From: Artemisia argyi
Taxonomy: Eukaryota; Streptophyta; Magnoliopsida; Asterales; Asteraceae
DNA length: 64,000 bases
Assembly (NCBI GenBank): GCA_030686995.1
Contig: CM060703.1
Location: 1,706,501-1,770,500, forward strand
Direction of reading: 5' to 3'
The position numbers and the translations under genes are program-made. The notes under the pieces are model-generated. The model made no database searches. It worked only from the letters and a program-made list of their open reading frames with translations, and was not told the DNA's origin. Shown piece by piece: positions 47,051-57,589 of the stretch. Position 1 is the first letter of the stretch. Each line of letters opens with the position of its first letter.

Positions 47051-47066
47051 CCTCATCGAAATCATA

Positions 47067-47978
47067 CAACAACAACAACAACAAAACCCAATCCCGCCGA
47101 AGCAGGGTATGGGGGAGGTAGAGTGTAGACAGATCCTACCCCTACCCCAGGATAAACCCAGGAATAGAGAGACTGCTTCCAATGAGACCTCCGGCAAGTG
47201 CAGGTGTGCGGGTGATAGAGAAAAGCAAAAAGAGCAAAAGGCAACAAACAACAAGCAAAGCAGGCAAACAAAACAAGAAACAGAAGCTAAAACGCACGAG
47301 GCCCACAGTAAAGCAAAAACGAAAGCAAGAAAAAGCAGGCAAAACAAGGGGCAACAAAGGGCAAGGCAAAGCAACGCAAGGCAGACAAAAGCACAAACAG
47401 AAGCAAAAACGCACGGGGCCTAAGGCTAAGGCTAAGGCAAAAGCAAGAAAAAAGCAGGCAAACCAAGGGCAAGGGTCAAAGGGCAAGGCAAGCAACGCAT
47501 GGGGCCTACAACAAAGGCAAGGGTCAAAACTAACGCAAGGGGCAAGGCAAAAAAGGGGCGCCTAAAACTAACGCAAGGGGCAAGGCAACAAAGGAACGCC
47601 TAAAAGCCTAACGCCCTACACACCTAAACCTACTAAGCCCCCGGGACTACCCACAGACCCTAATTCTATCTCTCCACGCCTTCCTATCTGAGGTCATGTC
47701 TACGGACAAGCGTAGCTCCTTCATGTCAAGCTTAAGTCTATCCTCCCACCTGAGATTGGGTCTACCCCTTCTTCTCACTCCATCTACTACCAGTGCTTCG
47801 ACCTTTCTAACTGGCGCTGATTGAGGCCTCCTCCTAACATGCCCGAACCACCTCAACCTTCCTTTTCTCATCTTCGAGATAATATTCTCTACTTCGAGTT
47901 TATCTCTAAAAACTCCGTTCGGGATCATGTCAAGCAAGGTTTTACCACAGGTCCATCTTAGCATTCTCAGTTCTGCCA
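47067..47978 (-). mobile_element. 5'-truncated RTE-type LINE
   Basis: The 16 bp repeat CCTCATCGAAATCATA flanks it exactly (47051-47066 and 47979-47994). On the minus strand it encodes the C-terminal tail of an RTE-type reverse transcriptase protein: MLRWTCG, MRKGRLRWFGHVRRRP, RRRGRPNLRWEDR, DRKAWRDRIRVCG (47647-47979). The 3' end is a (TTG)n run (47067-47083). Between stop and tail is an unusual GGCAA/AAGC-rich low-complexity stretch. The long target repeat is unmutated, so insertion is fairly recent. Confidence 0.92.
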
Positions 47979-48000
47979 CCTCATCGAAATCATAGTAGCA

Positions 48001-48990
48001 TGCAATTAAAAAAGTTAGTTTGATGCAGTTTCCGTGCTATTACACACATGCTTGGGCTATAATCAATCACATGAGCTTCTCAAATTGGCTCAATATTCCA
48101 GTTGATAAAGTGAGTTTACTAATCAATTATTTGAGCAGTTGTTAGTCAAAAGGCAACCATCTAACTTGAAATAAAAACAAACAACCAAATTTGAAATAAA
48201 TGTGTTTAGTATATATATGAACTTACTTTGAAAATGTATAAGTAAATGGAAGTATTAGCAATAAATAGTAGAAATAATATATGAGTAATTAACATGGAAA
48301 TGGGTCATTATCGGTAGCATTGTGTCTTTAATGGGTGAAATGGGTAAGAAATATCAGTTTTGATATATAAACATGAGTATAGGTCGATAAGGGTCGTGAC
48401 AATTTACACTAACATGTGAATGCTTGAACACATATTGGTTTACAACAACATGCACCAACTTCGTAATCTAAACACACATTTAATGTAATCAACTACTAAC
48501 TTAGAAACATGAATCATCATACAAGAACCAATAACTAACTGATATTAAGAGCAAATATTTTGATAATCAAGTTGAGAAAGTTTACAACTTTACCTTTTTA
48601 ACCAAAAAAAAAAAAAAAAAAAAAAAAGATCAAACCATTTAGCTACTAAAAATTAACACGTCTTAATCAAAGAACACGTAGTTTAACAGAGAAAATGAAG
48701 TATTAAGTAATATCCTGCTCATTCAACGGGGGTGAAGAAACGTACCTAAGTAAGATCAATTTCAAATAAACATGATTCTTTTTCTTCAGTTGCAGCTCCT
48801 AACAGTCCATCATTTAACAACTCATCATGTGTATCTTCAATTTCGCCTCTCTAAATATAAAATAGTCACATTAAAATGAAAGAACATAAATAAAGAGTGG
48901 ACATTTATAACGTTCTACAATGTTGTAACCTAAACATGCTATGCTCAAATGCTTGCTTATTAGAGAAACTAATTAATGTACCAAAGTTAT
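48001..48990. other. AT-rich DNA with one possible exon remnant
   Basis: A minus-strand segment (48863-48760) reads RGEIEDTHDELLNDGLLGAA, then TEEKESCLFEIDLT and a stop, preceded by a possible acceptor. The protein is not recognised and may belong with the acidic fragment at 43090. A26 tract at 48603. No other feature. Confidence 0.3.
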
Positions 48991-48994
48991 TAGC

Positions 48995-49118
48995 TTTAGT
49001 TTGCTTTAAATATCTCATGCATTAAGATAGATTTTTTGGTTTGTGTTATATGGTTTTGTCTTTTAATGTGGGTCTTGTGTGACGATTAAATTTCATGTAC
49101 TATGAGGTGTAATTTATA
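48995..49118. repeat. Repeat shared with 43952-44075 (uninterrupted copy)
   Basis: See 43952. This copy continues GTGTAATGCTACAAG where the other has the Helitron end. Confidence 0.8.
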
Positions 49119-49693
49119 GTGTAATGCTACAAGAGTTTTGAGTTGGTATAATCTAATATAGAGTTTTAATGTGGGTCTTGTGGGTCTTCGTCTTTTGATT
49201 CAAAGGAGTTCATTATTACTTCGATTTGTTAGTTAACTTGGGCCTAGATATATCCAAAGATACAATGACTTAATCGTGTTTTACATGCTTTTAGTACTCC
49301 ACGAAAAGGCTCATTGCATTGGGTGTATATGTATTACCCGTGTTTTACATTTCTTTTACACTAAAGTCAACTTAATTTTTTTACCTTATATAGGCAGGTT
49401 AGTTATAATGTTTACTTTATCTAGGGAATATTAATGATTTTTTTTCCTTAAAAACAATTATAACTCAACTACAAAACTATTACTGCATTTCAATTTGTTT
49501 GAATATAAAAGATAATTTTCAATCTAAAATTTTCATCTAAAAATAATAAATAAATAAAAACATAAACATAAGATTTTATAATTATAATCCGGCAAGTAAA
49601 ATCATATAAAACACGTTAAGTTGTTTATATTTTAATCAATAATAATACATAATTAAAATTTTAAGAAAAATCTCGTGCGTGCATAACTAGTAA
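49119..49693 (+). mobile_element. Helitron-like 3' part
   Basis: AT-rich sequence ending AAATCTCGTGCGTGCATAACTAG with host T at 49694, similar to the end at 58634 (CGGGCGTGCGCGGGTATTAT..CTAG). The hairpin is decayed. No coding sequence. Confidence 0.35.
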
Positions 49694-50100
49694 AAACTAA
49701 GAAATTAGTTTGTTGTCGATATTATGCTAAGGCGGAAAAATGTGAACATATGTACGTGACGCATTTGAAAATAGTAGTAGCAACCAACTGCATGTTAAAA
49801 TTAATATTCCAAGGTTTACTCTATCATTTCTTGAAAGCTTTGCTTACGCAATAGTTTTTTTAACACAAAAGTTTGTACAATTAATTAGTAGTATATAAAT
49901 CTATAAAAGGAACTTGAATTAGTTAGAAATTTTCATCATTTGTTTATTTTAAAGTTAACATATTTATTTGCAAATGGAAATGAACAGCATGTGACTTGCT
50001 TAATTTTGCTTTTCGAATAAGCTCTATGAAGATGGTAGAAATAAAAAAAGCGTGTGCTTGATTCCTTGTGCTCTTTTTGTTTTTACTTTTTTGGAGGGTG
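49694..50100. repeat. SHMT upstream block, fourth (partial) copy
   Basis: Matches 15185-16040: ATTATGCTAAGGCGGAAAAA, CCAACTGCATGTTAAAAT and GATTCCTTGTGCTC. It shows the uninterrupted site for the 15377 insertion at about 49893. Confidence 0.75.
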
Positions 50101-50228
50101 GAAATAGGTTCGGTCTTGTCCAACCGATCCGGTTCAGTCCGATTTTTCGATTTGATCTGTCCACGATCTATAATGCTCAGCCCTAGTGGTGATCATTAAA
50201 TCATACCAAAGACTCAAAGAGAGAAAAA

Positions 50229-50580
50229 AAAACACATTATAATATATGTTTGATTTAGCAAAAAAAAAAAAAAAAAGTTCATTGTAAACATTAAATGTGT
50301 CCTCATGTGAAAGTATGCTGCCAAGTGAAGGTCCTTGAAACTCTTTATGGGCTATCATTGTATTCCTTTGGGTCAATAACCCATTAGCAAACGGGCCCTA
50401 AGTATAATCATCAGTGCTTTACATCCGTCCCACATTAAGTGTCTACTATATTGCTCAAAGTTGAAGAAAAAAGACTTGAAAAAGTCATAGTGGACACTTA
50501 ATGTGGGACGGAGGGAGTACTAATATTGCTTAAGTGATCTTGTCTTGTCAAGCTAAATGGGCCCCTCTACTTTGGATTTT
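50229..50580. repeat. Duplicated block, copy A
   Basis: Matches 52728-53255: TAATATATGTTTGATTTAGC, GTGTCCTCATGTGAAAGTAT, CCCATTAGCAAACGGGCCCT and AAGTGATCTTGTCTTGTC. It holds a Stowaway remnant where copy B holds a hAT-like MITE. Confidence 0.8.
50424..50517. mobile_element. Stowaway-type MITE, left end trimmed
   Basis: The right end GTGGGACGGAGGGAG is followed by TA. The left end starts at CCGTCCCACATTAAGTG, lacking the first CTCCCT bases. The arms pair over CCACATTAAGTGTCTACTAT. TA remains on the right. Confidence 0.75.
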
Positions 50581-51070
50581 GGTGATGGAATCATAAGTCA
50601 TTATTAGAGTTGAGGGTGACATACAATATGGTCACCATACAGGAGGCAGCGGTGCTGTTCCCAGCCGTGTGCACAGAATGACATCCACGCAAGAAGCATC
50701 TCCAACAACAGGTAAAATGTGTTTAGTACTTTGGAGCTTTGGCGGTGGTTTAGTATATCAAGGACGAAATGATGTTGTTATTATTAATTTATATGGATGA
50801 AATGATGAGTTCTTATATGTTATTACATATAAACATATGCCAAAACAGCTACTAATGATTTGATACTTTTTTTGGTAGCTAAATGCAAGAGATTGCTAGA
50901 ATGCCATTGGTCCGCTTCCGGTATTCAAACGCCAACTAAATGAAGGTGATTTCTTTGTCTTACAGATGTAACTTATGTTTCATTTTAAGCATTGTTGGGT
51001 GAGTTTGAGTCTCAGCTTCAGTATGCATTTGAATGATTGACTGACTTTTATTTGTTTGTGAATGTTTCTA

Positions 51071-51145
51071 GGCACATCCAAAGGCTGGTACTACAACAGA
51101 TGCCGAACATGCAGCAGCAACAAAATAACTGATGGTTTCCTGCAT
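51071..51145 (+). pseudogene. RPA-like C-terminal zinc-region fragment
   Basis: The frame GTSKGWYYNRCRTCSSNK then ITDGFLHWHMP follows a possible acceptor (CTAGGCACATCC). K-G-W-Y-Y-x-x-C-x-x-C is the signature of the C-terminal domain of replication protein A large-subunit-like proteins. Only about 25 codons are readable, so this is a captured or relic exon. Confidence 0.5.
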
Positions 51146-51926
51146 TGGCACATGCCAAAAAAGTTGTCAGCCTAGAAGAGGTACGATCCACCCCGACCTT
51201 TTTTTTGGTTTATAAAAGTAACTAACATGGGAAACAAAGACCTTAACTCTGACCTCTCATTGCTATCATTTCTTTATTAGTTCTAAAAAACTTACTTTAA
51301 AAGTTAAAACTAATTTTAATTAGGATATTTGATATAAATAGGTGTTATGAGTGCTTTATGCTCTCTTGGCTGTTACACAAAACATGTAACTTCAGAAAGC
51401 TTATATGTCAAATAACCTCTGTGACCTGTAGCATTATAGTTCTATACTTCTGTATATGTGTGAATATATATGCACGCTTAGATCATTAACCTTTTAGTGT
51501 ATTTTTGCATCCCTCGTTTCTGCTTTAATGGTTGATCTCGCGATATCTATAAATCATAGAACTTATATGTTTTAGTGTTTGGAATCATATCTGATGAAAA
51601 GCAATGCAATAATCAAATTACCACTTTTTTTTATGCAATGCTTCGTAGTTAGCACTCCCTCACTTTAACAAAACCAAATCTGAATGTGTGGTTGTTTAAG
51701 TTAACAGAGGTGAATTTACAAGCAAATCTGTAAAATACTTAGAATTTTGTCAAACACTCAAAAAAGGGAAGGGTGAAGCTTGCATCCAAAAATCAAAATT
51801 TATACATATGACCTTAAAGGTCAAAATAGTTTAATTTTGACAAGTGTTATCGTTTGTATAGGGTGAGTGTGCATCGATCCCATGTGATATCTTAATGTCG
51901 GGTCAGGTAGCTCTCGGAGATTCATC

Positions 51927-52205
51927 CAGCGCCGTCTCTGAGTTTACGGAGGCCCTATGTGAAATTCAGTTTAAAGAAAAAAAGAAGGCCTAAAATAGAA
52001 AGTAAATAATTTTCTTAAAAGATAAAATGAGAAATAATCGTTTTCATAGTGCTCCAGCTAGCATTTTTAAATGCAACACTTTAAATCAAATACTTGTAGT
52101 AACATTTACAGAATATATATACGTATCATCTAAAATTTTTGAGGCTCATAGAATTTGGAGGCCCTGTGCAACAGCACACCTCGCACACCCTCAAATACGG
52201 CACTG
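51927..52205. mobile_element. hAT-like MITE, CAGxGCCG family, copy 1
   Basis: Flanked by the exact 8 bp repeat GATTCATC (51919-51926, 52206-52213). Ends CAGCGCCGTCTC and ATACGGCACTG. Inner text GGAGGCCCTATGTG and GGAGGCCCTGTGCAACAG recurs in the 52967 element. Confidence 0.85.
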
Positions 52206-52727
52206 GATTCATCCTTCGATGCAAAAGCTGTTGAACTTTGCTGATAATCAAGTGTTGCGTGGTTGGTTTCATGCAACTGAGTTTGGCTGATTCAGGGTCG
52301 GTTACACGTAGGCCGTATGACGCTTAAAAAAGTGGCCACAAAGTAATATGACGGATGAAATGTCCAGTGTTAAAGCCGTGTAATGTAACTTTAGTGCCAT
52401 GCATATTATCTACATGTATAAAATAGTTGGTTACTTGGTTATTATTTTAACATTTGAAGTTATGTTTGTTATGAAGAATGAGAATGTATATTTAATTTGC
52501 AACTGTAGTTAGCTTTTGAGGTTACAAATTACATTGGGGTATTATTGGAATGGTGATGCAATGACAGAAAGTTGTGTTAACTCTGTAATATGTATGATAA
52601 CTTTTACATGTACATAAAGTAAGCACGTAATTTCCTACAACAGTAGTATCTGATTTTGCACTTACAATAATCCAAAAATATAGCAAATGCCCCTGCCGCA
52701 AAAGCGGCGGGAAACTACTCCTCATTA

Positions 52728-53255
52728 TAATATATGTTTGATTTAGCAATAAAAAAAAGGTTCATTGTAGTAAACATTAAATGTGTCCTCATGTGAAAGT
52801 ATGCTACCAAGTGAAGGTCCCTTAAAACACTTTTTGTATTGCTTATTTTTTTAATTGGTTATTAAATCTGTCATGTGATTTCTCTTTATGGGCTATCTTT
52901 GTATTCCTTTGGGTCAATAACCCATTAGCAAACGGGCCCTAAGTATAATCATGTGTGCTTAACATACAGGGCCGTCTCATGGATTTCGGAGGCCCCGTGC
53001 CATCACCACAAATAGGCCCTTAAACACACATATAAAATATACATGTATCACTAGTGCGTGAACTAATTAAACTCAATCCTCATGTTGTGTATATACATAT
53101 AATAAAGTGCATAAAATTTTGTGGCCCTCGTTAAGCGGTAGCCCTGTGCAATGGCACCTCTTGCACTCCCTTAAAGCCGGCCCTGTTAACATAGTACTAG
53201 TATTGCTTAAGTGATCTTGTCTTGTCCAGCTAAATGGGCCCCTCTACTTTCAATT
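52728..53255. repeat. Duplicated block, copy B
   Basis: Second copy of 50229-50580, longer because of a hAT-like MITE (52967-53185) and an extra TTGGTTATTAAATCTGTCAT stretch (52855-52874). Confidence 0.8.
52967..53185. mobile_element. hAT-like MITE, CAGxGCCG family, copy 2
   Basis: Flanked by the exact 8 bp repeat TTAACATA (52959-52966, 53186-53193). Ends CAGGGCCGTCTC and AAAGCCGGCCCTG. Shares GGAGGCCCCGTGCCA and CCCTGTGCAATGGCACCTC with copy 1. Confidence 0.88.
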
Positions 53256-53696
53256 ACCTTAACATAACAATGTAAGTAATAGGAGTAATAAATAAAATAG
53301 TAAATATAAGATCCCATGCATGATTACATTGTATTGCATCTTAGATTACTTGAGTGAAATAAATAAGTTAAGGTTTAGGCTTCTAAAAATGTTGATTAAC
53401 TTCTTTATAGTGACACATGCTTGACTAGACTGTCACAAAGCGAGCTAGTACGTAAACTAGTTGAAACTGGTTGGTGATATGCATATCATTGATATTTTCA
53501 TTACTTGATAGTTTCATTCCATCAAAGCGAGCTAGTAAACAAATTTTTTCAGGAAGCCTAATATATAGATTGATATTTTCATTCCATCAAAGAGATAATA
53601 TAATACGTACAATAGAAAATAAGACATTCTACTTTGACTCATTTGGTCAATCTAAGATAACCAACATACATTGCTGGAACTCGTTGCATATGCATA
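53256..53696. other. No gene seen
   Basis: AT-rich. It holds a repeat of TTGATATTTTCATT...CATCAAAG at 53490-53530 and 53568-53592. An open frame over 53471-53908 is a shadow that runs into the RING-H2 pseudogene on the other strand. Confidence 0.4.
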
Positions 53697-54121
53697 TCAT
53701 ATCGCGGTGGTCAACTCGATCTCACTTCTACAAGACGGACACGTTGAGTTTAAACGCAGCCATTTATCCAAGCATCGAGCGTGAAATGCATGTCCACACT
53801 ACGGAAACACACGCACGTCAGCTCCATCAACATAATTGGTTAAACAAATCAGGCATGCTTCTGTTAAATGTATGTTCCGCCCGTCATAGCCTCTGTCTTC
53901 CCTGCTAGAGTCATATCTGAACCTTGGAATCACCCGATCAAGCCTTCTCTTCTTCATTCGTCTGTTAACCCAACGAGCCAACAGAACGATACCCAATATA
54001 AAAATCAAGGCGCCGATGAAAACACCTATGATGAGCATGTAACAGGCCCCATTTAGGCCTAAATCAGGCATACCTACGGCTCTCTTATCAGTGATGCCGG
54101 CCGACAATTGGTATTTGCATA

Positions 54122-54499
54122 TGTTGGACTATTAATGTTATAAAAGCAAAGATAGGGGTAGTATATGTATGTATTAGTTATTTAGTTTAGAATTCTGTAA
54201 ACCCAAGTTATATGGGTTGGGTCATAAATGGGTCGTTTTAGGTTAATAGGTACAACGGTTATATAGTTTATACCGTTTAGTATATAGGGTTATAACGTTT
54301 AGAATAGGTCGTGTCTTTTAGGAATCGACATGTCTCTTTGAAAGCACTGATTCACATAGTATATATAGGATCATTTTTCTGTAAACATATCAATACAATT
54401 ATCATTAAAAGTATCATTAGTATAAATCAAATTCTATTGTTATTTTGTTACTTCAACATACAGAAACTTTGTTATTTTGTATTCAGTCAAATACCTATA
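54122..54499 (+). repeat. 5' LTR of the gag-only element
   Basis: Starts TGTTGGACTATTAATG, contains ACATAGTATATATAGGATC as TATA region (about 54353-54371) and ends ACCTATA. Confidence 0.92.
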
Positions 54500-54948
54500 T
54501 TTGGCATCAGAGCAAGAGTTAATCGATCCAGGGAAGAACGAGTGCAAGTGGCCATCGATTGAAAAGAAAACCCAGAATTTCGTTTTGAAAAGATTCACAG
54601 AAGAGGAACCAAAGGCAGAATCAAGAAACCGAACACAGTGTGATAAGTATTATTTTTTTCAATTTCGAATTGTGGGTATCTACTGTTGGAATTAAGAATT
54701 ATTATTAGAAAATATTAGAATAGTAGATTTGTTATCAGGAAGTTGTGTTGGTTTTGTGGTGAAACCAGGAAGTTGTGTTGGTTTTGTGGTGAAACTAGGG
54801 AGTTGTTTTGGTTTTGTGGTGAAACCAGGAGGATTAAGGATAGTTGGTTAATAGGAAACCAGGGTACTATTCTTGGAGGATACTGTAGGTGTTAGAAAGT
54901 AAATTTTTCAATCGGATCAAGAATGGAAAATGTAGGAAGAAAAAGAAA

Positions 54949-55836
54949 ATGGCAGGCGATAAGAATGAACCAACGAAGGATAGTGGAACATCAATGACGT
55001 TCCAATACCCGGTTCTCAATTCAACAAATTATACAATTTGGGCTGTAAAGATTCGGGCAATTTTTAATGTCCATGGAATTTGGGACGCGGTTGAACCAAC
55101 GCAAGGAACTGAAGTCGATCAGAAGAAAGATATCTCGGCAATTGCAATGCTATATCAAGCAATTCCAGAAAGTATGGTATTGCAAGTTGCTAACCTTAAA
55201 TCGGCAAAGGAGATTTGGGATGCGTTGAAAATTCGACATGTTGGAGTTGATAGAGTTAAGGAGGCGCGTGTTCAAACACTAGAGTCGGAGTTTGAACAAT
55301 TGAAGATGAAAGACAATGAGTCGCTAGATGTGTATGCCGGGAAGATAAGTGAGATTGCAACATAAGCAAGCAGTTTGGGGCATACGATGGACGATAAAAG
55401 GCTGGTTAGGAAACTTTTAAGTTCTGTACCAGAGAAGTTTATGCAAATTGTTGCAGCAATAGAGCAGTTTGCAGATCTTAATACGATGCCATTTCAAGAA
55501 GCCATTGGGAGATTAAAAGCTTTCGAAGAACGGATGAAAATGGCAGTCAAAGAAGAAGATGGATCTAGTAGCCTACTTTTCAGCAAAATGGATGAAAAGG
55601 AGAAGACCAAGGAACACAAGTGTGAACGTTGCGGTCATGAGAATTCAAGTCAAGGAAGACCAGGACGTGGGCAAGACAAGAATTGGAAACCATGGAAAAA
55701 AAAAGATGGTGATCAAGACCTGAGTCAGATAAGATGTTACAAGCGCAAAGAACTTGGACACTACAAAGGCGAATGTCCAAAGATGGAGACGGAAGCAAAC
55801 CTAATTCAGTACGAAGATGATGAACCATTGCTATAA
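54949..55836 (+). pseudogene. Copia-type gag with one stop and damaged zinc knuckle
   Basis: One frame interrupted by TAA at 55363-55365. It reads FQYPVLNSTNYTIWAVKIRA, AIPESMVLQVANLKSAKEIW and LESEFEQLKMKDNESLDVY, the core of copia gag (UBN2 type). The knuckle near the end is CYKRKELGHYKGEC: the second Cys of CX2CX4HX4C is Arg. It ends in an acidic tail and TAA at 55834-55836. In-frame text upstream to 54889 adds a possible longer start. Confidence 0.88.
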
Positions 55837-55887
55837 AAGAACTTTGAAGAATTGAAGACTTTGCCGTCTATAACATTAGGGGGTGAA

Positions 55888-56263
55888 TGTTGGACTATTA
55901 ATATTATAGAAGCAAAGATAGGGGTAGTATATGTATGTATTAGTTATTTAGTTTAGAATTCTGTAAACCCAAGTTATATGGGCTGGGTCATAAATGGGTC
56001 GTTTTAGGTTAATAGGTACAACGGTTATATAGTTTATACCGTTTAGTATATAGGGTTATAACTTTTAGAATAGGTCGTGTCTTTTAGGAATCGACATGTC
56101 TCTTTGAAGGCACCGATTCACATAGTATATATAGGATCAGTTTCTGAAACATATCAATACAATTATCATTAAAGGTATCATTAGTATAAATCAAATTCTA
56201 TTGTTATTTTGTTACTTCAACATACAGAAACTTTGTTATTTTGTATTCAGTCAAATACCTATA
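55888..56263 (+). repeat. 3' LTR of the gag-only element
   Basis: Close match to 54122-54499, ending CCTATA directly before GCATA. Confidence 0.92.
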
Positions 56264-56475
56264 GCATACAGTCATTGTTGAGTCTTTAGAGAATGGCAAA
56301 GGCACAAGTTAGTCGAAGAAGAAAGGTGGTAAGAAGGAAGAATCTGGTGGAATGGAAAGTGTATATACTCCGTATGTTCGTCGAACCTGCAGGTGTAATG
56401 AAGATTTTGTTATTTGGAATGGAGATTTTAATTTGTCTCTAGTTAAATATAAGCTAGCTAGGAGGGGTTTGAGGA

Positions 56476-56832
56476 ATTAGCTAAATTGGTAAGATAGTGG
56501 TTGATAATAAAGACGCAACAGACTGCATGCATGTGCTGTTACTTTTTTTTAGAACAAGGCCATTTGCTCTTATTTTCTAAACCTTTGCCGTTGATAGAAA
56601 TTTGAAACAGACCGATTTCATAAGCAACTCAGAAAGAAGGAGTTTAGAACATCTCAAATCACTGAATAAGGGTGTTTGGATTGCCCATTTATACTGCCTA
56701 TCTACTATGAATAGTGCATATAAAGCTGTATATACTTGCTTGATATACTCACATAAGGAAATTTGCATCCAAAAACTTAAGTATTTGGGATTCTTATTTT
56801 TATGTTTACATGCTTATACGTTTGACTGAAGC
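56476..56832. other. No gene seen
   Basis: Unassigned DNA between the copy 4 upstream flank and the inverted RING fragment. The frame at 56602-56829 has no recognisable motif. Confidence 0.4.
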
Positions 56833-57021
56833 TATGACGGGCGGAACATACGTTTGACTGAAGCATGTGTGATTTGTTTAAATGATTATGTTGATGGAGC
56901 TGACATACGTGTGTTTTCGCAGTGTGGACAGGCATTTCACGCTCGATGCATGGATAAATGGCTGCGTTTAAACTCATCGTGTCTGTCTTGTAGAAATGAG
57001 ATCCAGCTGACCGCGATATGA
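56833..57021 (+). pseudogene. RING-H2 fragment, copy 5 (inverted, RING only)
   Basis: 63 codons from YDGRNIRLTEAC to NEIQLTAI and TGA, homologous to the C-terminal half of the other copies but on the plus strand. It keeps CVIC, QCG, HARC and CLSC, but the first His of the H2 pair is Gln (CGQAFH). The membrane helix and start are missing. ACGTTTGACTGAAGC occurs twice at the left edge (56818 and 56849), marking a small duplication at the break. Confidence 0.85.
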
Positions 57022-57119
57022 TATGATATGAGTTTACACTGCGTAAGAGAATTCATGTAGTTAAAGGGTGTCCTGTAAAAATCCGCCTCTGGTTTTTACC
57101 ATGACGTCGAAGATACATA

Positions 57120-57260
57120 ATATTTTATCTAAGTTTTTTTTAATTCGGATATCCGAAATTTCATATAACAATTTCATATATCTGAATATCCTGATATCTA
57201 TAATTTCTGGAAAACTTTTATATAATTTCAAAACTGTCCTTTTATATATTCAATGATATA
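57120..57260. repeat. Repeat shared with 17366-17480
   Basis: TTCGGATATCCGAAATTTCA through CTGATATCTATAATTTCTGG is common to both. Both lie next to a RING-H2 copy, so the segment probably travelled with a RING duplication. Confidence 0.7.
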
Positions 57261-57589
57261 CATGGTGCTTAATATTGAAAAGAATATGATATTTTTAAAG
57301 ACAATTTACAAAAGCTAGCAAAAAAACTATGAAAAGGAGATCACAAAAACAAGAAGATGGCATTGAAAGAGTATAAAATATAAAAAATTTAAAACCACTC
57401 AATCTAATTCAAAACTCTTCCTACCTATATATAATAGCTGTGCTATTAACAATAACAAACTAAAAAAAAAAAAAAAAAAAAAAAAAAAAGACTAAGAATC
57501 AATTTTTTTCTTAAAAGTTAAATATGAAAAAATGAAGTCAAATATATGAAGTTGAAAACTAAAGAAAACAAAGATAGGAAAAAAAAAAA
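57261..57589. other. A-rich DNA, no gene
   Basis: Contains a 28 bp A tract (57462-57489) and AT-rich text only. Confidence 0.4.

Larger units (their letters stand above)
50581..52727 (+). other. Insertion-like region between duplicated blocks, with RPA-type remnant
   Basis: It separates block copies A and B and carries the RPA-like exon at 51071 and a hAT-like MITE at 51927. Near the right edge CCTGCCGCAAAAGCGGCGGG (52692-52711) is a GC hairpin followed by AAACTAC, reminiscent of a Helitron 3' end though the terminal CTRR is not exact. The remainder is AT-rich with no gene recognised. Confidence 0.35.
54122..56263 (+). mobile_element. Gag-only LTR retrotransposon (TR-GAG type)
   Basis: The exact 5 bp repeat GCATA flanks it (54117-54121, 56264-56268). 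LTRs of 378 bp (54122-54499) and 376 bp (55888-56263) are about 97 percent alike. The primer-binding site TGGCATCAGAGC (54502-54513) resembles the initiator-Met site of copia elements, and the polypurine tract TTAGGGGGTGAA precedes the 3' LTR. The interior has gag but no protease, integrase or reverse transcriptase, so it must have moved with help from a full copia element. Confidence 0.93.
53697..56275 (-). pseudogene. RING-H2 finger protein, ATL-like, copy 4 (nonsense and split by LTR element)
   Basis: The C-terminal part, 53697-54118, reads LNGACYMLIIGVFIGALIFI (membrane helix), RRMKKRRLDRVIPRF and the RING first half, then TAG at 53799-53801 where sisters have Gln-Cys-Gly-His. Beyond it all later ligands ([13 protein letters not shown]) and the tail survive in frame. 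The first codons (MTVC, ATG at 56273-56275) lie beyond a 2142 bp LTR element inserted at codon 4-5. Upstream text 56276-56475 matches the copy 3 flank. Confidence 0.88.

Noticed and set aside
47034..47565. Overlapping long frames rich in Lys/Gln on plus and Cys/Leu on minus
   Set aside because: Low-complexity 3' region of the RTE LINE; composition alone keeps the frames open.
53471..53908. 145-codon plus-strand frame
   Set aside because: Half of it is antisense to the RING-H2 copy 4 pseudogene and the remainder has no motif.
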